From the NCBI GenBank assembly GCA_963921195.1, contig OY992537.1:172873021-172937020 (forward strand): DNA of 64,000 nucleotides. The letters run 5' to 3'. Numbering within the stretch: the stretch's first letter is position 1; every line of letters begins with the position of its first letter. Positions 1-9,279 of the stretch are shown piece after piece. Made by a program: the position numbers and the translations under genes. The notes below the pieces were generated by a model. It did no database searches. It saw only the letters and a list, made by a program, of their open reading frames with translations, and was not told the DNA's origin. The DNA is from Pegoplata infirma (lineage: Eukaryota > Arthropoda > Insecta > Diptera > Anthomyiidae).

Positions 1-270
1 ATATAATGTATATTTTGATGATGGATATTTTTTATTTGTCCCATTCAATGTTTCAAACTCATGCAAATAAAGTGAAGTGGTATGGACGTATATATGTATA
101 AAAACTCTCCTATAAAATGTTTTATACCCTTAAATTTTCGTGAAAGATTGTTACTGCTGTAATGTTATATATCATAGCTTTTAACCAGTTTCTCACTTTG
201 AAATATTTTCACGTTCAGATTTGTTTTTAATTTTTTTGGTGTGTTATTCCAAAATTGTTCAACAAGATCA
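1..270. other. AT-rich sequence, no gene seen
   Basis: No coding pattern, repeat boundary or known motif was recognised here. It lies 3' of the minus-strand relic at 271-753. Confidence 0.5.
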
Positions 271-753
271 TCATGTTTTCTTTTTTTTTGTTGTTGTAGA
301 ACAAAGATACCTGATATACACATCCTTTATCATTGCGTGGACATATAATTTCGCAGTCCGAATGTATTCAGTTGGTCTTATTTATGCTGTCCTTTTAGTG
401 AAATATTTTTTAATATTGAAAAAATACAACTCTGCTGGGCTATTCGATATTTTAGTTGAAGCAGAATCTACAAATGTTCCAATTTCGTTTGAACATAATG
501 GGATGTACGGTATATAGTTTTTAAGCACCTTTCTTAAAAATGTTTCATTTTTATAGTTATTGTAAGGACTGCTAGTATTGCAGTTATTAACTGTATTTTT
601 AGTATTTAAAAATATTTGGTTTCCATCTATATAGAAAATATCCTTTTCATGATTTGCAGTACCCTCTAGTTTTCGAAGTTCTTCATCTTAGGTTAAAAAA
701 TCTTCTACTGAATCTGAGACACCTAACGATTTAACTTTTTTTGTTTCAGACAT
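271..753 (-). pseudogene. Degenerate unassigned ORF, possibly TE-derived
   Basis: Read on the minus strand from the ATG at 753, one frame runs 161 codons to a TGA at 273-271 with two in-frame stops, after DFLT and after FTKRTA. The translation has non-random, hydrophilic composition: it begins MSETKKVKSLGVSDSVEDFL and ends with a lysine run. A stretch reading SNSPAELYFFNIKKYF followed by RPTEYIRTAKLYV resembles the 'NxxVExxFxxxKxxxL...RPxxFIRxxxxY' pattern of some transposon proteins, but I cannot name the family. A + strand ORF in the same place (221-517) has phenylalanine/valine-rich low complexity and looks like its shadow. It is most likely a decayed TE protein; assignment is weak. Confidence 0.35.
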
Positions 754-1465
754 AAAATATTAATTTTTTTGTTGGACTTAAAAGTACTGTGCAGAATGAT
801 TCAAACCACATCCATATTTCATCTTAATTGGAAATACTTCAGAGTTTTATTAATAGATATTTGAAAAGCTGGTTGTCATTTTCTGTTAGTTTTTTTATAT
901 GACGCATAATAATTTTTATAAAATGGCACCAACATATCTGAACTATTACAAAGTTCAATTTTTTAATCTTATCTGTTTATTTCGGGGTGAAATAAATAAA
1001 ACACGGTTCTATTTTTGTGGGTTTTGTTGTCACACACTTTTTACTTTTCACTATAATTGTTCACTGTTTAATATTCAAAACTAGAGAAGTGTTAAGCAAA
1101 AGAATTTTTGGCAATTAAACTTAAAGAAATAGTGTGTGAAACAAAGAGAGAAATAAAAGCATTGCATTAGATGGTACCCTTATGTACGTGGGTCGGTTGA
1201 TAAGTATAGGGGCAAAGTTGTTAGGAGGTTTAGACAATTGTAGATTCAATTGTCTAAACGTTGATAATCGTATAGCATTTATCCAGATACGAGTTAATAT
1301 TTGGAACATCCTCGCTGATTGTTTGTATCGAGAAATAAATTAAAGCTTTCGACTTTTATTCAAATTCGTACTTGTTGTCATATAAAACTCTATTTTTTTT
1401 TTTAATTTGAAAAAATCGATTGTCTGAACGAAATTAAGTTTTCTGTCATTAAAAAAATAAAGTTA
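754..1465. other. AT-rich spacer, nothing recognised
   Basis: No coding frame or element boundary was found. A short palindromic stretch (GACAATTGTAGATTCAATTGTC, about 1233-1254) is the only local structure noticed. Confidence 0.4.
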
Positions 1466-1935
1466 TAGTGCGTTTACATTGGATTTCTAATCTAGTGAAC
1501 TGCGATTTTAATCTACTTTGCAATCTGTACCGTTTACATTGGCATTTTTTACATTTGAGAAGATTAGGATTGGCATCTATAACAACAAGTTGGTAATAAA
1601 TGTGTGTGACTGCGTCAAAAGACAGCGACGGTAATAGGATGTCGTATGATTAACAAGGACAGTGACGGCGTTTACAAATAACAATGAAGGCGGCATACAC
1701 ATACTTGGCGGCGTCATCAAAACGGCAGGCTTTGTGTCGGTGTTTTTCAGTGTTGGAAAATGCAAATAATAGAAATACAGAGTTGTATCTAACTTTACCA
1801 GATTGCGTTTGCCGATTAGAGTCTAAACCACTAGATTGTAAAAAATAAATTTGTATGGGCAATCTAATAGATTGAAACTGGATTGGAGCCACAATCTACT
1901 TTAAGCTAGCTTAGAGGACCAGTGTAAACGCACTA
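1466..1935. mobile_element. PIF/Harbinger-type MITE with TTA target duplication
   Basis: A 470-bp non-autonomous element. The left end TAGTGCGTTTACATTGG pairs with the right end CCAGTGTAAACGCACTA (one mismatch). It is flanked by the 3-bp direct repeat TTA at 1463-1465 and 1936-1938. A 3-bp TTA/TAA duplication is characteristic of PIF/Harbinger transposons. A motif like the terminus (CCGTTTACATTGG) recurs internally near 1529, as expected for subterminal transposase-binding sites. There is no coding capacity; the small minus-strand ORFs at 1577-1892 fall inside it and look like chance. Confidence 0.8.
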
Positions 1936-2876
1936 TTACACTCGAAGCAATCACCAAAAATACCATAGATTTCCAACCAGCAAGATTTTTTGTTATTTTA
2001 CGAAGATAACTCTGTTAAATGATTTCGATAAAAAAAACTTTACATTTACAGAATTATCGGTAAAATTTTGATAAAAGCGACCAGAATTAAAAAAAACTCT
2101 TTAAATTTACAAAGTTTTAGTTAAATGCATTTTATTAGTACAAAATTTTACAAAAAAAAAACTGTAAATTTACAAAGTTTTAGTTATATGACCAGAACAA
2201 CATGAAGTCCAGAACTTCTCTGCTTCAAAATTATTAACAATGACAAGCCATCAAAATTATTCTTTGCGTATTCCGTATATTTTAAATGATTAAAGCTCAC
2301 ATATTAAGTGACGCTTTTAAGCAGTAGATGTTCCCCAAGGTTTTTGTAAATTAATAAATGACGATTTGAGCAGGGGTTATTCAAATGTGAAAATTGTGTT
2401 TTCTATTCGTACTTTCATAAACTGAGAGAACTAAATTTAATGTGCTAACTAAACTAAAATTTAAATGTGCCTGAATAAATGCTTTCCCCACTTTAATGGT
2501 GCGCACGCAAAACGTTATTTTTGATTTTCTTGTTTAAATTCACTTTTTAAGTGACAACTATAAGAATTCTTATTCATTTTCTTCAACTGTAATGTGCAAG
2601 AAGCATGAATAAATAGTAACTTGACACAAAATAAAGGCAAATGGCATCATTTAAATGCGCCCGCCTAAGTGTTTCGCACGCGAATGTTTAACTATGTAGA
2701 AATTATTTATAAACTCGGTATATTTTCTCACGTTTTTATTTCATAACTTCTCAGTTTCAGCGCCACATTTGACCGGGTTATTCCAATAAACACTTTTATC
2801 AAATTAAAGGGGAATCGTTTAAGACTGCCTTAAATTCTCTTATATTCTTTTTAAATGCGCTTGATATGGCTTTTAC

Positions 2877-4033
2877 TAAGGTAACCATACGTACTCTTTT
2901 TTAGAAGACAATACTCTATTTTAATTGGCTGTACTCATAGAAAAGATTAGAAGGTACGCAGTGTTGTATTTGATGTATTTTCCAATATGGTGGCAAAATG
3001 CTTGTTCTTCCTCATCTCACACGTATTTCATATCAAATTATATTCTTTGTTTATAAAAAATGGAATTTGTCTTTTATTTAATTAAATTTATTATTTATTT
3101 TGCTTTATTCAACGTTCTTTCAAAGATAATACGAACTATTGATAGTTTAAAACATTTTGTTTTTTCTTTTGTTGTTGTTCTCCTTTATGTTGCATTGTTT
3201 TTATTAAACGTCAAAAGTTACATAATGTGCTGTCACTAATACTTATTCAAGCGAAATACGACTCTGTTACACTTCTATTTTTTTTATGGCTGTACTCTAT
3301 AAAATTTGTGTCCTCTTTTTCAGATTCTGTCCTCTATGTCCTCTTTATTTTTAAAAGCGTGATCAATATTTGTTTTATTTTTATAAATTAAAACAAATTT
3401 TAAATCATGGCGGTCACCGGTTGTTGCTGTCAAATCGTATGGAAAATGTCGCGTCGTGCTTGTTCTGTACATGCTCCTACTGAATTTTCTTTTTGTAAAA
3501 GTGGCCATACACTTGCAGTATCGTTGTACAACTTGTTGGATGGACGTGCATTAGACTGACTCACCTTATATGGACAAAAAAAGGTTAAAGTTGTACCGCC
3601 CTGAAAATTAAGTTTGACATTTTTTATGATCATTACCAAAATATTTGGGTTTTGGCTATAATCTATCGTGATCTAAACCCCGTCAAAAAGGGTCCAAAAC
3701 TTGTATTTTTCATGAATAAAAAATTCGAAAATTTTTTATTCATGAAAAATACAAGTTTTTAAATATCTAACCGCAGACTTGAGATAGCGAGATGATTCTG
3801 TTAGTTTTTTGATGCTTTTCAATTTTACGGAAAATTAAACTTTGCCATTTTTTGCCTGATTTTCACTTCTAAGACATCGTTAAAAAGGTGTTGACCACCG
3901 CTTGGTGGTACTCGCGGTAATTTATATGAATGTAAATTTGTCTGTAAAATATTTAAAAAATTTTGAATTCGAATTTTTTTTTACTTTTTTTCTTTATGTC
4001 CTCTATTGTTATTTTCAAAATCTGGTCGCCTTA
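2877..4033. mobile_element. Nested MITE with TAAGG ends (hAT-like)
   Basis: A 1157-bp insertion within copy 1 of the CACTC family. It begins TAAGGTAACCATACG, and its right end reversed reads TAAGGCGACCAGATT, giving an imperfect 11-bp TIR. CTTTTAC is directly repeated at 2870-2876 and 4034-4040, while uninterrupted family members read GCTTTTACACAATGG across this point, so the insertion is well supported. A 7-bp rather than 8-bp duplication leaves hAT assignment tentative, though the ends resemble the TAGGGTTACCA ends of other elements here. No protein is recognisable inside. Confidence 0.7.
3696..3759. repeat. Perfect 30-bp hairpin
   Basis: The stretch 3696-3725 is the exact reverse complement of 3730-3759, leaving a 4-base loop (CGAA). 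The arms are AT-rich and contain TTCATGAA. It lies inside the MITE at 2877-4033 and is the most stable short inverted repeat seen in that element. Whether it is a structural part of the MITE or a tiny nested palindrome cannot be told from one copy. Confidence 0.85.
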
Positions 4034-4494
4034 CTTTTACACAACGGTCCCAACCTGATTTTTGATAAATTTCTCCATCCTTAATGTGCAAATAGTGTTG
4101 ACAATTCGGATATGCCAACGTGTAAATTTGCCCGTTTTAATGCTTCCAAATTTTAAATTTACTTTTTTTTTTGTGAAAATTACTAGTTTTGAACGAGTAC
4201 CTCCAATTTTAAACGACATCCTCACAAAATTCACCAGGTTTTATTGTAATTTAGGACGCTTTTTAAAAAGGGGTTCAAATACTGGGAAGTTTTTTGAAGA
4301 GATTTTTATTTGAAAACCGTATTACAGAACAATAAGTACAATTATAGTAGAAATGTAGTATTTTGGTTACGAGAAAAAAATAAAGTATTTTTCTAAAATC
4401 TGTATTTCAACAAAAAACGTAAAATAACAGATCAAATTTTGTTTTTCGGTCACAAGAAAATACAAAGTATTTTCTTAAAATCAGTATTTCAACA

Positions 4495-5140
4495 CATTCA
4501 AAATAATCACTCTGTTAAATTACAGAGATATTCTGCTGAGCCAGCAAAAAATACCATAGATTTCAAACCAGCAAGATTTTTTGTTATTTTACAAAGAAAA
4601 CTCTGTAAAATGATTTCGATAAAAAAAAACTGTAAATTTATAGAATTATCTGTAAAATATTGATAAAAGCGATTAGAATTTGACTATTTTATTAACAATT
4701 TGATTTCTGATCCATTTTTCTTTACTTAACGTGCAAGTAGTGTTGACAATTGGAAAATGCCATCGAGTAAATTTGCCCGCTTTAATGCTTCCAAATTGTA
4801 AATTTACTTGTTTTTTTATTTTCGTGAAAATTACGAGTTTTTTACGAATACCTCCAATTTTACACGACATCCTAGTAAAATTTACCAGGTGTTGTTATAA
4901 TTTAAGACGCTTTTTAAAGAGCGGTTGAAATATTTGGAAGTTTTTTAAAGAGTTTTATATTTGAAAACTGTATTACAGAGCAATTAGTAAAATTACAGAT
5001 AAAATTTTGTTTTTCGGTTCCAAGAAAATACAAAGTATATTTTTAAAATCTGTATTTTGATAGATAACTTTGTCAAATATCTGTCGAATTGAGATTACAG
5101 TCATTTTACAGAGTTTTTAACAGAGTAATTATTTTGAGTG
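4495..5140. mobile_element. CACTC-family MITE, copy 2 (short form)
   Basis: It begins CATTCAAAATAATCACTCTG (one change from the family end) and ends AGTAATTATTTTGAGTG. At about 646 bp it lacks the central part of the 1-kb members. Its right end abuts the left end of copy 3 directly, so copies 1-3 form a head-to-tail row. Confidence 0.75.
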
Positions 5141-5804
5141 ACTCAAAATAATCACTCTGTTAAATTACAGAGATACTCTACTCTGCTGAGCCAGCAAAAA
5201 ATACCATAGATTTCAAACCAGCAAGATTTTTTGTTATTTTATTAAGAAAACTCTGTAAAATGATTTCGAAAAAAACTGTAAATTTACAGAATTATCTGTA
5301 AAATATTGATAAAACCGAAAATAATTTTACCAAAAAAACTTTGTAAATTTACAAATTTTTAGTTAAATGCATTTTATGAGTTCAAAATTTTACAAAACAA
5401 AACTCTGTAATTTTAAGTCCATTTTATGAGTAAAATTTCTCTGCTTCAAAAACATTAATTAAAATGAAAAAAAAAAAATTAATTTATTAAAATTAAAATT
5501 TTGTTAAATTTGCCCGCTTTTATGCTTCCAAATTGTAGATATACTTTTTTATTTTTGTAAAAATTACGAGTTTTTAACGAGTAACTCCAATTTTACAAAA
5601 AAAAAAAATTTTGGTCACAAAAAAATACGAGTATTTTTTTAAAATCTGTATTTTGACAGATAACTTTGTCAAATATCTGTCGAATTGAGATTACAGTCAT
5701 TTTACAGAGCATTTAACAGATTAATTATTTTGAGTGCAGATAACTTTGTCAAATATCTGTCGAATTGAGATTACAGTCATTTTACAGAGTAATTATTTTG
5801 TGTG
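5141..5804. mobile_element. CACTC-family MITE, copy 3, with duplicated right end
   Basis: It starts ACTCAAAATAATCACTCTG directly after copy 2. A first right end (ATTATTTTGAGTG) falls at 5736. It is followed by a repeat of the last ~70 bases, which ends ATTATTTTGTGTG at 5804 next to TA at 5805-5806. The repeated terminus suggests unequal crossing-over or an aborted insertion between family members. Confidence 0.7.
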
Positions 5805-5808
5805 TACA

Positions 5809-6185
5809 ACTTCTCCACCACTTTTTCCGTAAAATAACGTTCTTTCAGCACTTTCTTTCATCGCTTTTAAAATTCATAAATCTAGCGTAGATCGATGTTA
5901 TCATTCTGATCTTCTGAAAGCACTTACAACCGTCCACAATGCTGTAATAATAATCCGATTGTAATGAATTATATTCCTCTCGCTTAAGCTTTTAATGTTT
6001 TAGCGCAATTAAAACTTACACTCACTTCTTCATCATTAACAATTTTTACTGAAGCAACAGATATATCTGCGTATTGCTGAAATCAGTAAACTTCTAAATT
6101 TTTTTTGACGTTTTTAAGCGTCAAAATTTGGAATTCTGAGCAGGACGCTGGAAATGTTGACTCAAAGCGGTACAGTCCCGCCAAA
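5809..6185. repeat. Dispersed repeat shared (inverted) with 47600-48300
   Basis: The reverse complement of about 5870-5970 (containing GATAACATCGATCTACGCTAG and GTGGACGGTTGTA) matches sequence flanking the hAT insertion at 47668-48189. The locus at 47.6 kb is therefore a second copy of the same repeat, and this copy lacks the hAT insertion. No coding sequence was recognised; the repeat type is unknown. Confidence 0.55.
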
Positions 6186-6228
6186 TGCGGGAGGTCTAAG
6201 AACCCTATTGAAAATGGATTAGTTTGAT

Positions 6229-6512
6229 ATGATGGAAGATATTGCCTGTGTTGTTGCTGGCTTTGTAGTTAACTTAATAAGGGATACCCAAAATGCATCT
6301 GTGAATCCATATCTGAAAGCCAGAGTCGAAAAAGCAAGATTTGGCAGAAATGTAAGATAACTTTTAAATTGTAATAAGTTACAAATCGTTTAACAACAAA
6401 TAATATGATTATGTAGTTCCAGGATCATATGGATTAAGAGGAAAAGTTTCAAGAAAATTTTCTTATGGATTTTAAAAGCTTTACGGAAACCCTGAATTGC
6501 GTAAAAGTATAA
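6229..6512 (+). pseudogene. Two-exon gene fragment with a 65-nt intron, possibly Harbinger-like
   Basis: ATG at 6229 opens 41 codons (MMEDIACVVAGFVVNLIRD at the start, ending ARFGRN) up to 6351. A GTAAGA donor follows, and an intron to 6416 ends ATTATGTAG. Joining keeps the same phase and continues FQDHMD-stop-EEKFQENF with MDFKSF, ending at TAA 6510-6512. A TAA at 6435-6437 breaks exon 2. Intron length and splice signals fit fly genes. The 'KFQENFxMDFxxF' pattern recalls the start of PIF/Harbinger (HARBI1-like) nucleases, but this is a weak resemblance. It could equally be a fragment of an unrecognised host gene or retrocopy-free TE. I see no continuation downstream. Confidence 0.4.
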
Positions 6513-6560
6513 TTAAATTCAAAAGTTACTAATCATTCAAATGTTGTTATTCCTCCAATA

Positions 6561-7073
6561 AGGTGGTCGATTTGTACGGAGGGAAGTTGATGACCTATCT
6601 TGGGATGATAACAAAGTGCCAAAAGGACCAATTTTTTTCCGACTTATCAACGTTTCTAATGTGACGAAAAGTTGTCTATGTTTAAACACTTCTTTGCTCA
6701 TTTAGATAGATTTACCACAGATCTTTCAGTTACTCTGCAGAAGGACTACTGTACTTTGAAAAAGATTTTGGCCGCTATGAAAAAATGTCTGTAAAATAAA
6801 ACCAACTCCATAATGATCGACTTATTAACATTTTTGTTAATAAGTCGAAAAATAATAACTTTTTTGGCACGTTGTTAGCACCACAAGGTAGGTCTTCTAA
6901 ATACCTCTAATCTGATCCAAATATGCCTTTATTAATTTGGATTAAATAGTAAAAACCTGAAAAAGGTCAACTCCCCCATACAAATCGGCTGCCCCTAATA
7001 ATGAATTTGGGCCGCTAAAAAAAATTTCAAATTTCAAGATCAGAGGGTGACACCAGGTAGACTTCCCTTGTAA
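6561..7073. mobile_element. Truncated copy of the CAAGGG-family foldback MITE
   Basis: The right end (GAGGGTGACACCAGG ... ACTTCCCTTG) and internal blocks (GTTGTTAGCACCAC, TAATAAGTCGAAAAAT) match the complete element at 23793-24390. The left terminus is missing: the repeat starts at an inner point (GTCGATTTGTACGGAGGG). Its arms are still partly complementary to each other. Confidence 0.65.
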
Positions 7074-7166
7074 GTTTTGTTGACAAGTTTTAAAACAATA
7101 TTTACGAATTTTCATAACTCAATAAAATAATGTTGTTCGAGTACATAACCCGAAGTATATGTACAT

Positions 7167-8399
7167 TAGGGCGTTTCATCAAAAACTTTTTTTTGGATTT
7201 TTGCAACTCTTGAAGCGGAATATGAATTCTTATGGCCTAAAAGATTTTTGAGATTTTTTTCAGATTTTTGGAATGTCGGGATCAACTCGCTCAAATCGAT
7301 TTTATCCAAAAAATGAGGTTATGAAACATAATTTTTTTTATTTTTTGTTCTCTGGTGCCTTTTTTTAATAAAACCGGATATAATACTTCTAAATGTTGCT
7401 AGCCTCCTAAAAACAAATATTCGCGGTCAAAATAATAAGATCAAGGGTCACTAAGATGACCTTTAAAGTAAAAATTCAGAATTTCTCGTGTTCCAATCTT
7501 AATAATTTGAGAAATATGCAATATATGAACGTAATGATGAATCCGTTAGGTAGGTCTTTCTAATACCTTTAATTTAAAACCAAAACGACATTTGTCACTT
7601 TAGTAGAAATATTAAAAAACTAAGATAAACTCATTTTTTCCCCCATTTTACAGAAAATCGAAGGGAATCCATTAGTAGTTTTTTTTGTAAAGTTGAAATA
7701 ATAAACTTAAAAGAAGTTTTTTTGATTGCAATTAGTGTTTCCAAACCGGAAAACCGAGTTTTGTCAAACCGGTTTTTTTGACAAAAAACCGGTTTTTTGG
7801 TTAACCGGTTTGGAAACACTAACTACAATCTATAAAAAGTCTTTAAAAGTTATTATTTTAACTTTACAAAAAAAAACTACCTAATGCACCAGTTCAATTT
7901 TCGATAAAATGGGGGAGAAAATGAGTTTTTCCCAGTTTTTTTATTTTTTTTAACATTTCTACAAAAGTGACAATAGTCAGATTGGTCTTAAATGAAAGGT
8001 GTTTTAAAGACCTATCTAACGGATTCAACATGACGTTCATACATAGCCTATTTCTCGAATTATTGAGGTTAAAACACGGGAAATTCTGAATTTTTACTTT
8101 TAGGGTCATCTTAGTGACCCTTGAACTTATAATTTTGACCGCGAATATTTTTTTTTTAGGATGCTAGCAACATTTAGAAGTAATGTATCCAGTTTTGTAA
8201 AAAAAGGCACCAGGGGAAAAAAATAAAATAAAATGATGTTTCATAACCTCATTTTTTGGATAAAATAAATTTGAGCGAGTTGATCCCGACCTTCCAAAAA
8301 TCTCAAAAAAATCTCAAAAATCTTTTAGGCCATAAGAATTCATATTCCGCTTCAAGAGTAGCAAAAATCAAAAAAAAAAGTTTTTGATGAAACGCCCTA
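7167..8399. mobile_element. Palindromic hAT-type MITE, TSD ATGTACAT
   Basis: A 1233-bp element that is one long imperfect palindrome. TAGGGCGTTTCATCAAAAAC at the left is mirrored by GTTTTTGATGAAACGCCCTA at the right, and the arms pair for about 560 bp. The 8-bp repeats ATGTACAT (7159-7166 and 8400-8407) flank it, although this octamer is itself palindromic. An 8-bp TSD and TAGGG ends fit the hAT superfamily. The small minus-strand ORFs at 7631-8109 lie in the arms and are not genes. Confidence 0.8.
7733..7821. mobile_element. 89-bp mini-palindrome at the dyad centre
   Basis: TAGTGTTTCCAAACCGG at the left is an exact inverted match of CCGGTTTGGAAACACTA at the right. The interior is three more CCGGTTT/AAACCGG blocks. 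Flanks ATTGCAAT and ACTACAAT agree at 6 of 8 positions, compatible with a decayed 8-bp TSD. It sits exactly at the turning point of the larger palindrome (7167-8399). It is either an independent miniature hAT element or the loop of the larger one. Confidence 0.65.
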
Positions 8400-8955
8400 A
8401 TGTACATATGTATATGATTGATCGGTAATCGATTCGAACATTTTTATAAAGGTTGAAATTGATTTCACTTTATATACCCCAAAAAAACAATTTCCTACAA
8501 AAAATGGCCAATATTTATTTCGAAAGTTATGAAGTTCTATGACATACACGTAAACGATAGCTTTTCTAAAGATCCCATGTCACAATTCAGTAACCAAATC
8601 TAGAATCTGGGTTTCAGAAAAAAATGTAATATACTCAAAATAATTACTCTGTTAAATATTCTGCAAAATTACTGTTATCTTAATTCGACAGATATGTGAC
8701 ACAGTTATCTTCTGAATGAAGCAACTTTTATATGTTGCAATTATTTTTTCAAGTTCGTGTAAGGCGAATTGACAAGTAATCTAAGTTCTTCTGGTTCTGA
8801 TGTAGAACGACCTTGCCCAATTGTCGAACTGCGTTTTAGTGGGGTCATGACGGTCACCATGTTGCCAGCTTAAAAATGGTAGCATTTTGTCGACCAACAC
8901 AAAGAAGGTAATAGAAGGGAAAATAAAAAGGTTTTGTTGTTATAAAGGTATAACA
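8400..8955. other. Spacer with a CACTC-family end fragment
   Basis: Positions 8632-8725 (TACTCAAAATAATTACTCTG onward) match the end of the CACTC MITE family, then similarity stops. The rest may contain the upstream part of the tnp2-like relic (in one frame SSSSGSDVERPCPIVELRF near 8785-8850), but no continuous frame is left. Confidence 0.5.
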
Positions 8956-9279
8956 ATGCCACTTGAATTCGAGTTTAAAAAAATCTTTGAGCGCGACAAT
9001 TACACCGACAAAATTTTATCTCACATGCAAAAAACAGAAGGAAATGAATAGTTTGTCAATATTATTCAGGAAAATCTGTGGAAACAAAAAATGAGTTTAT
9101 ACGCAAACAATAACGTAATTCCCTATTTATGCTCGGATGATTTTGGAATCAATAACCCGCTTGGGGCGAAATTCAATAAACAGTCTTTATTATACACTCT
9201 ACGTGTAACTTTTACTACAGCTTCCCATGTCTCCCAAATAAATCTTCGAAGTTACATAGTGTGTTTTTGGCCTGTACAA
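8956..9279 (+). pseudogene. tnp2/CACTA-like transposase relic, 5' part
   Basis: One frame from ATG 8956 runs to 9279 with a single TAG at 9049-9051. It contains QENLWKQKMSLY, VIPYLCSDDFGINNPLG and TFTTASHVSQINL. The 'W..K...Y.....IPY..y.DDFe.NNPLGs' block is found in large insect TE-encoded proteins that I relate to Transposase_21 (tnp2) of CACTA/EnSpm elements; the acidic pair in DDF is a candidate catalytic position. The frame is cut by the palindrome at 9280-11661 and resumes, with a frameshift, at 11662. A shorter ORF counted from 9091 is the same frame. Confidence 0.6.

Larger units (their letters stand above)
1939..4494. mobile_element. CACTC-family TA MITE, copy 1, interrupted
   Basis: This is the first of a family seen throughout the window. 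Intact copies begin CACTCAAAATAAT and end ATTATTTTGAGTG, are flanked by TA, and are about 1.0 kb (best copies 45000-46000 and 46438-47464). Shared internal blocks include CCAGCAAGATTTTTTGTTAT, a GCGCACGCGAA-like block and GCCCGCTTTAATGCTTCC. In this copy the left end is eroded (CACTCGAAGCAATCAC). The middle is split by the MITE at 2877-4033, and the right end is lost where copy 2 begins. The flanking TA and family structure suggest a Tc1/mariner-type non-autonomous element; no transposase is present. Confidence 0.7.
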
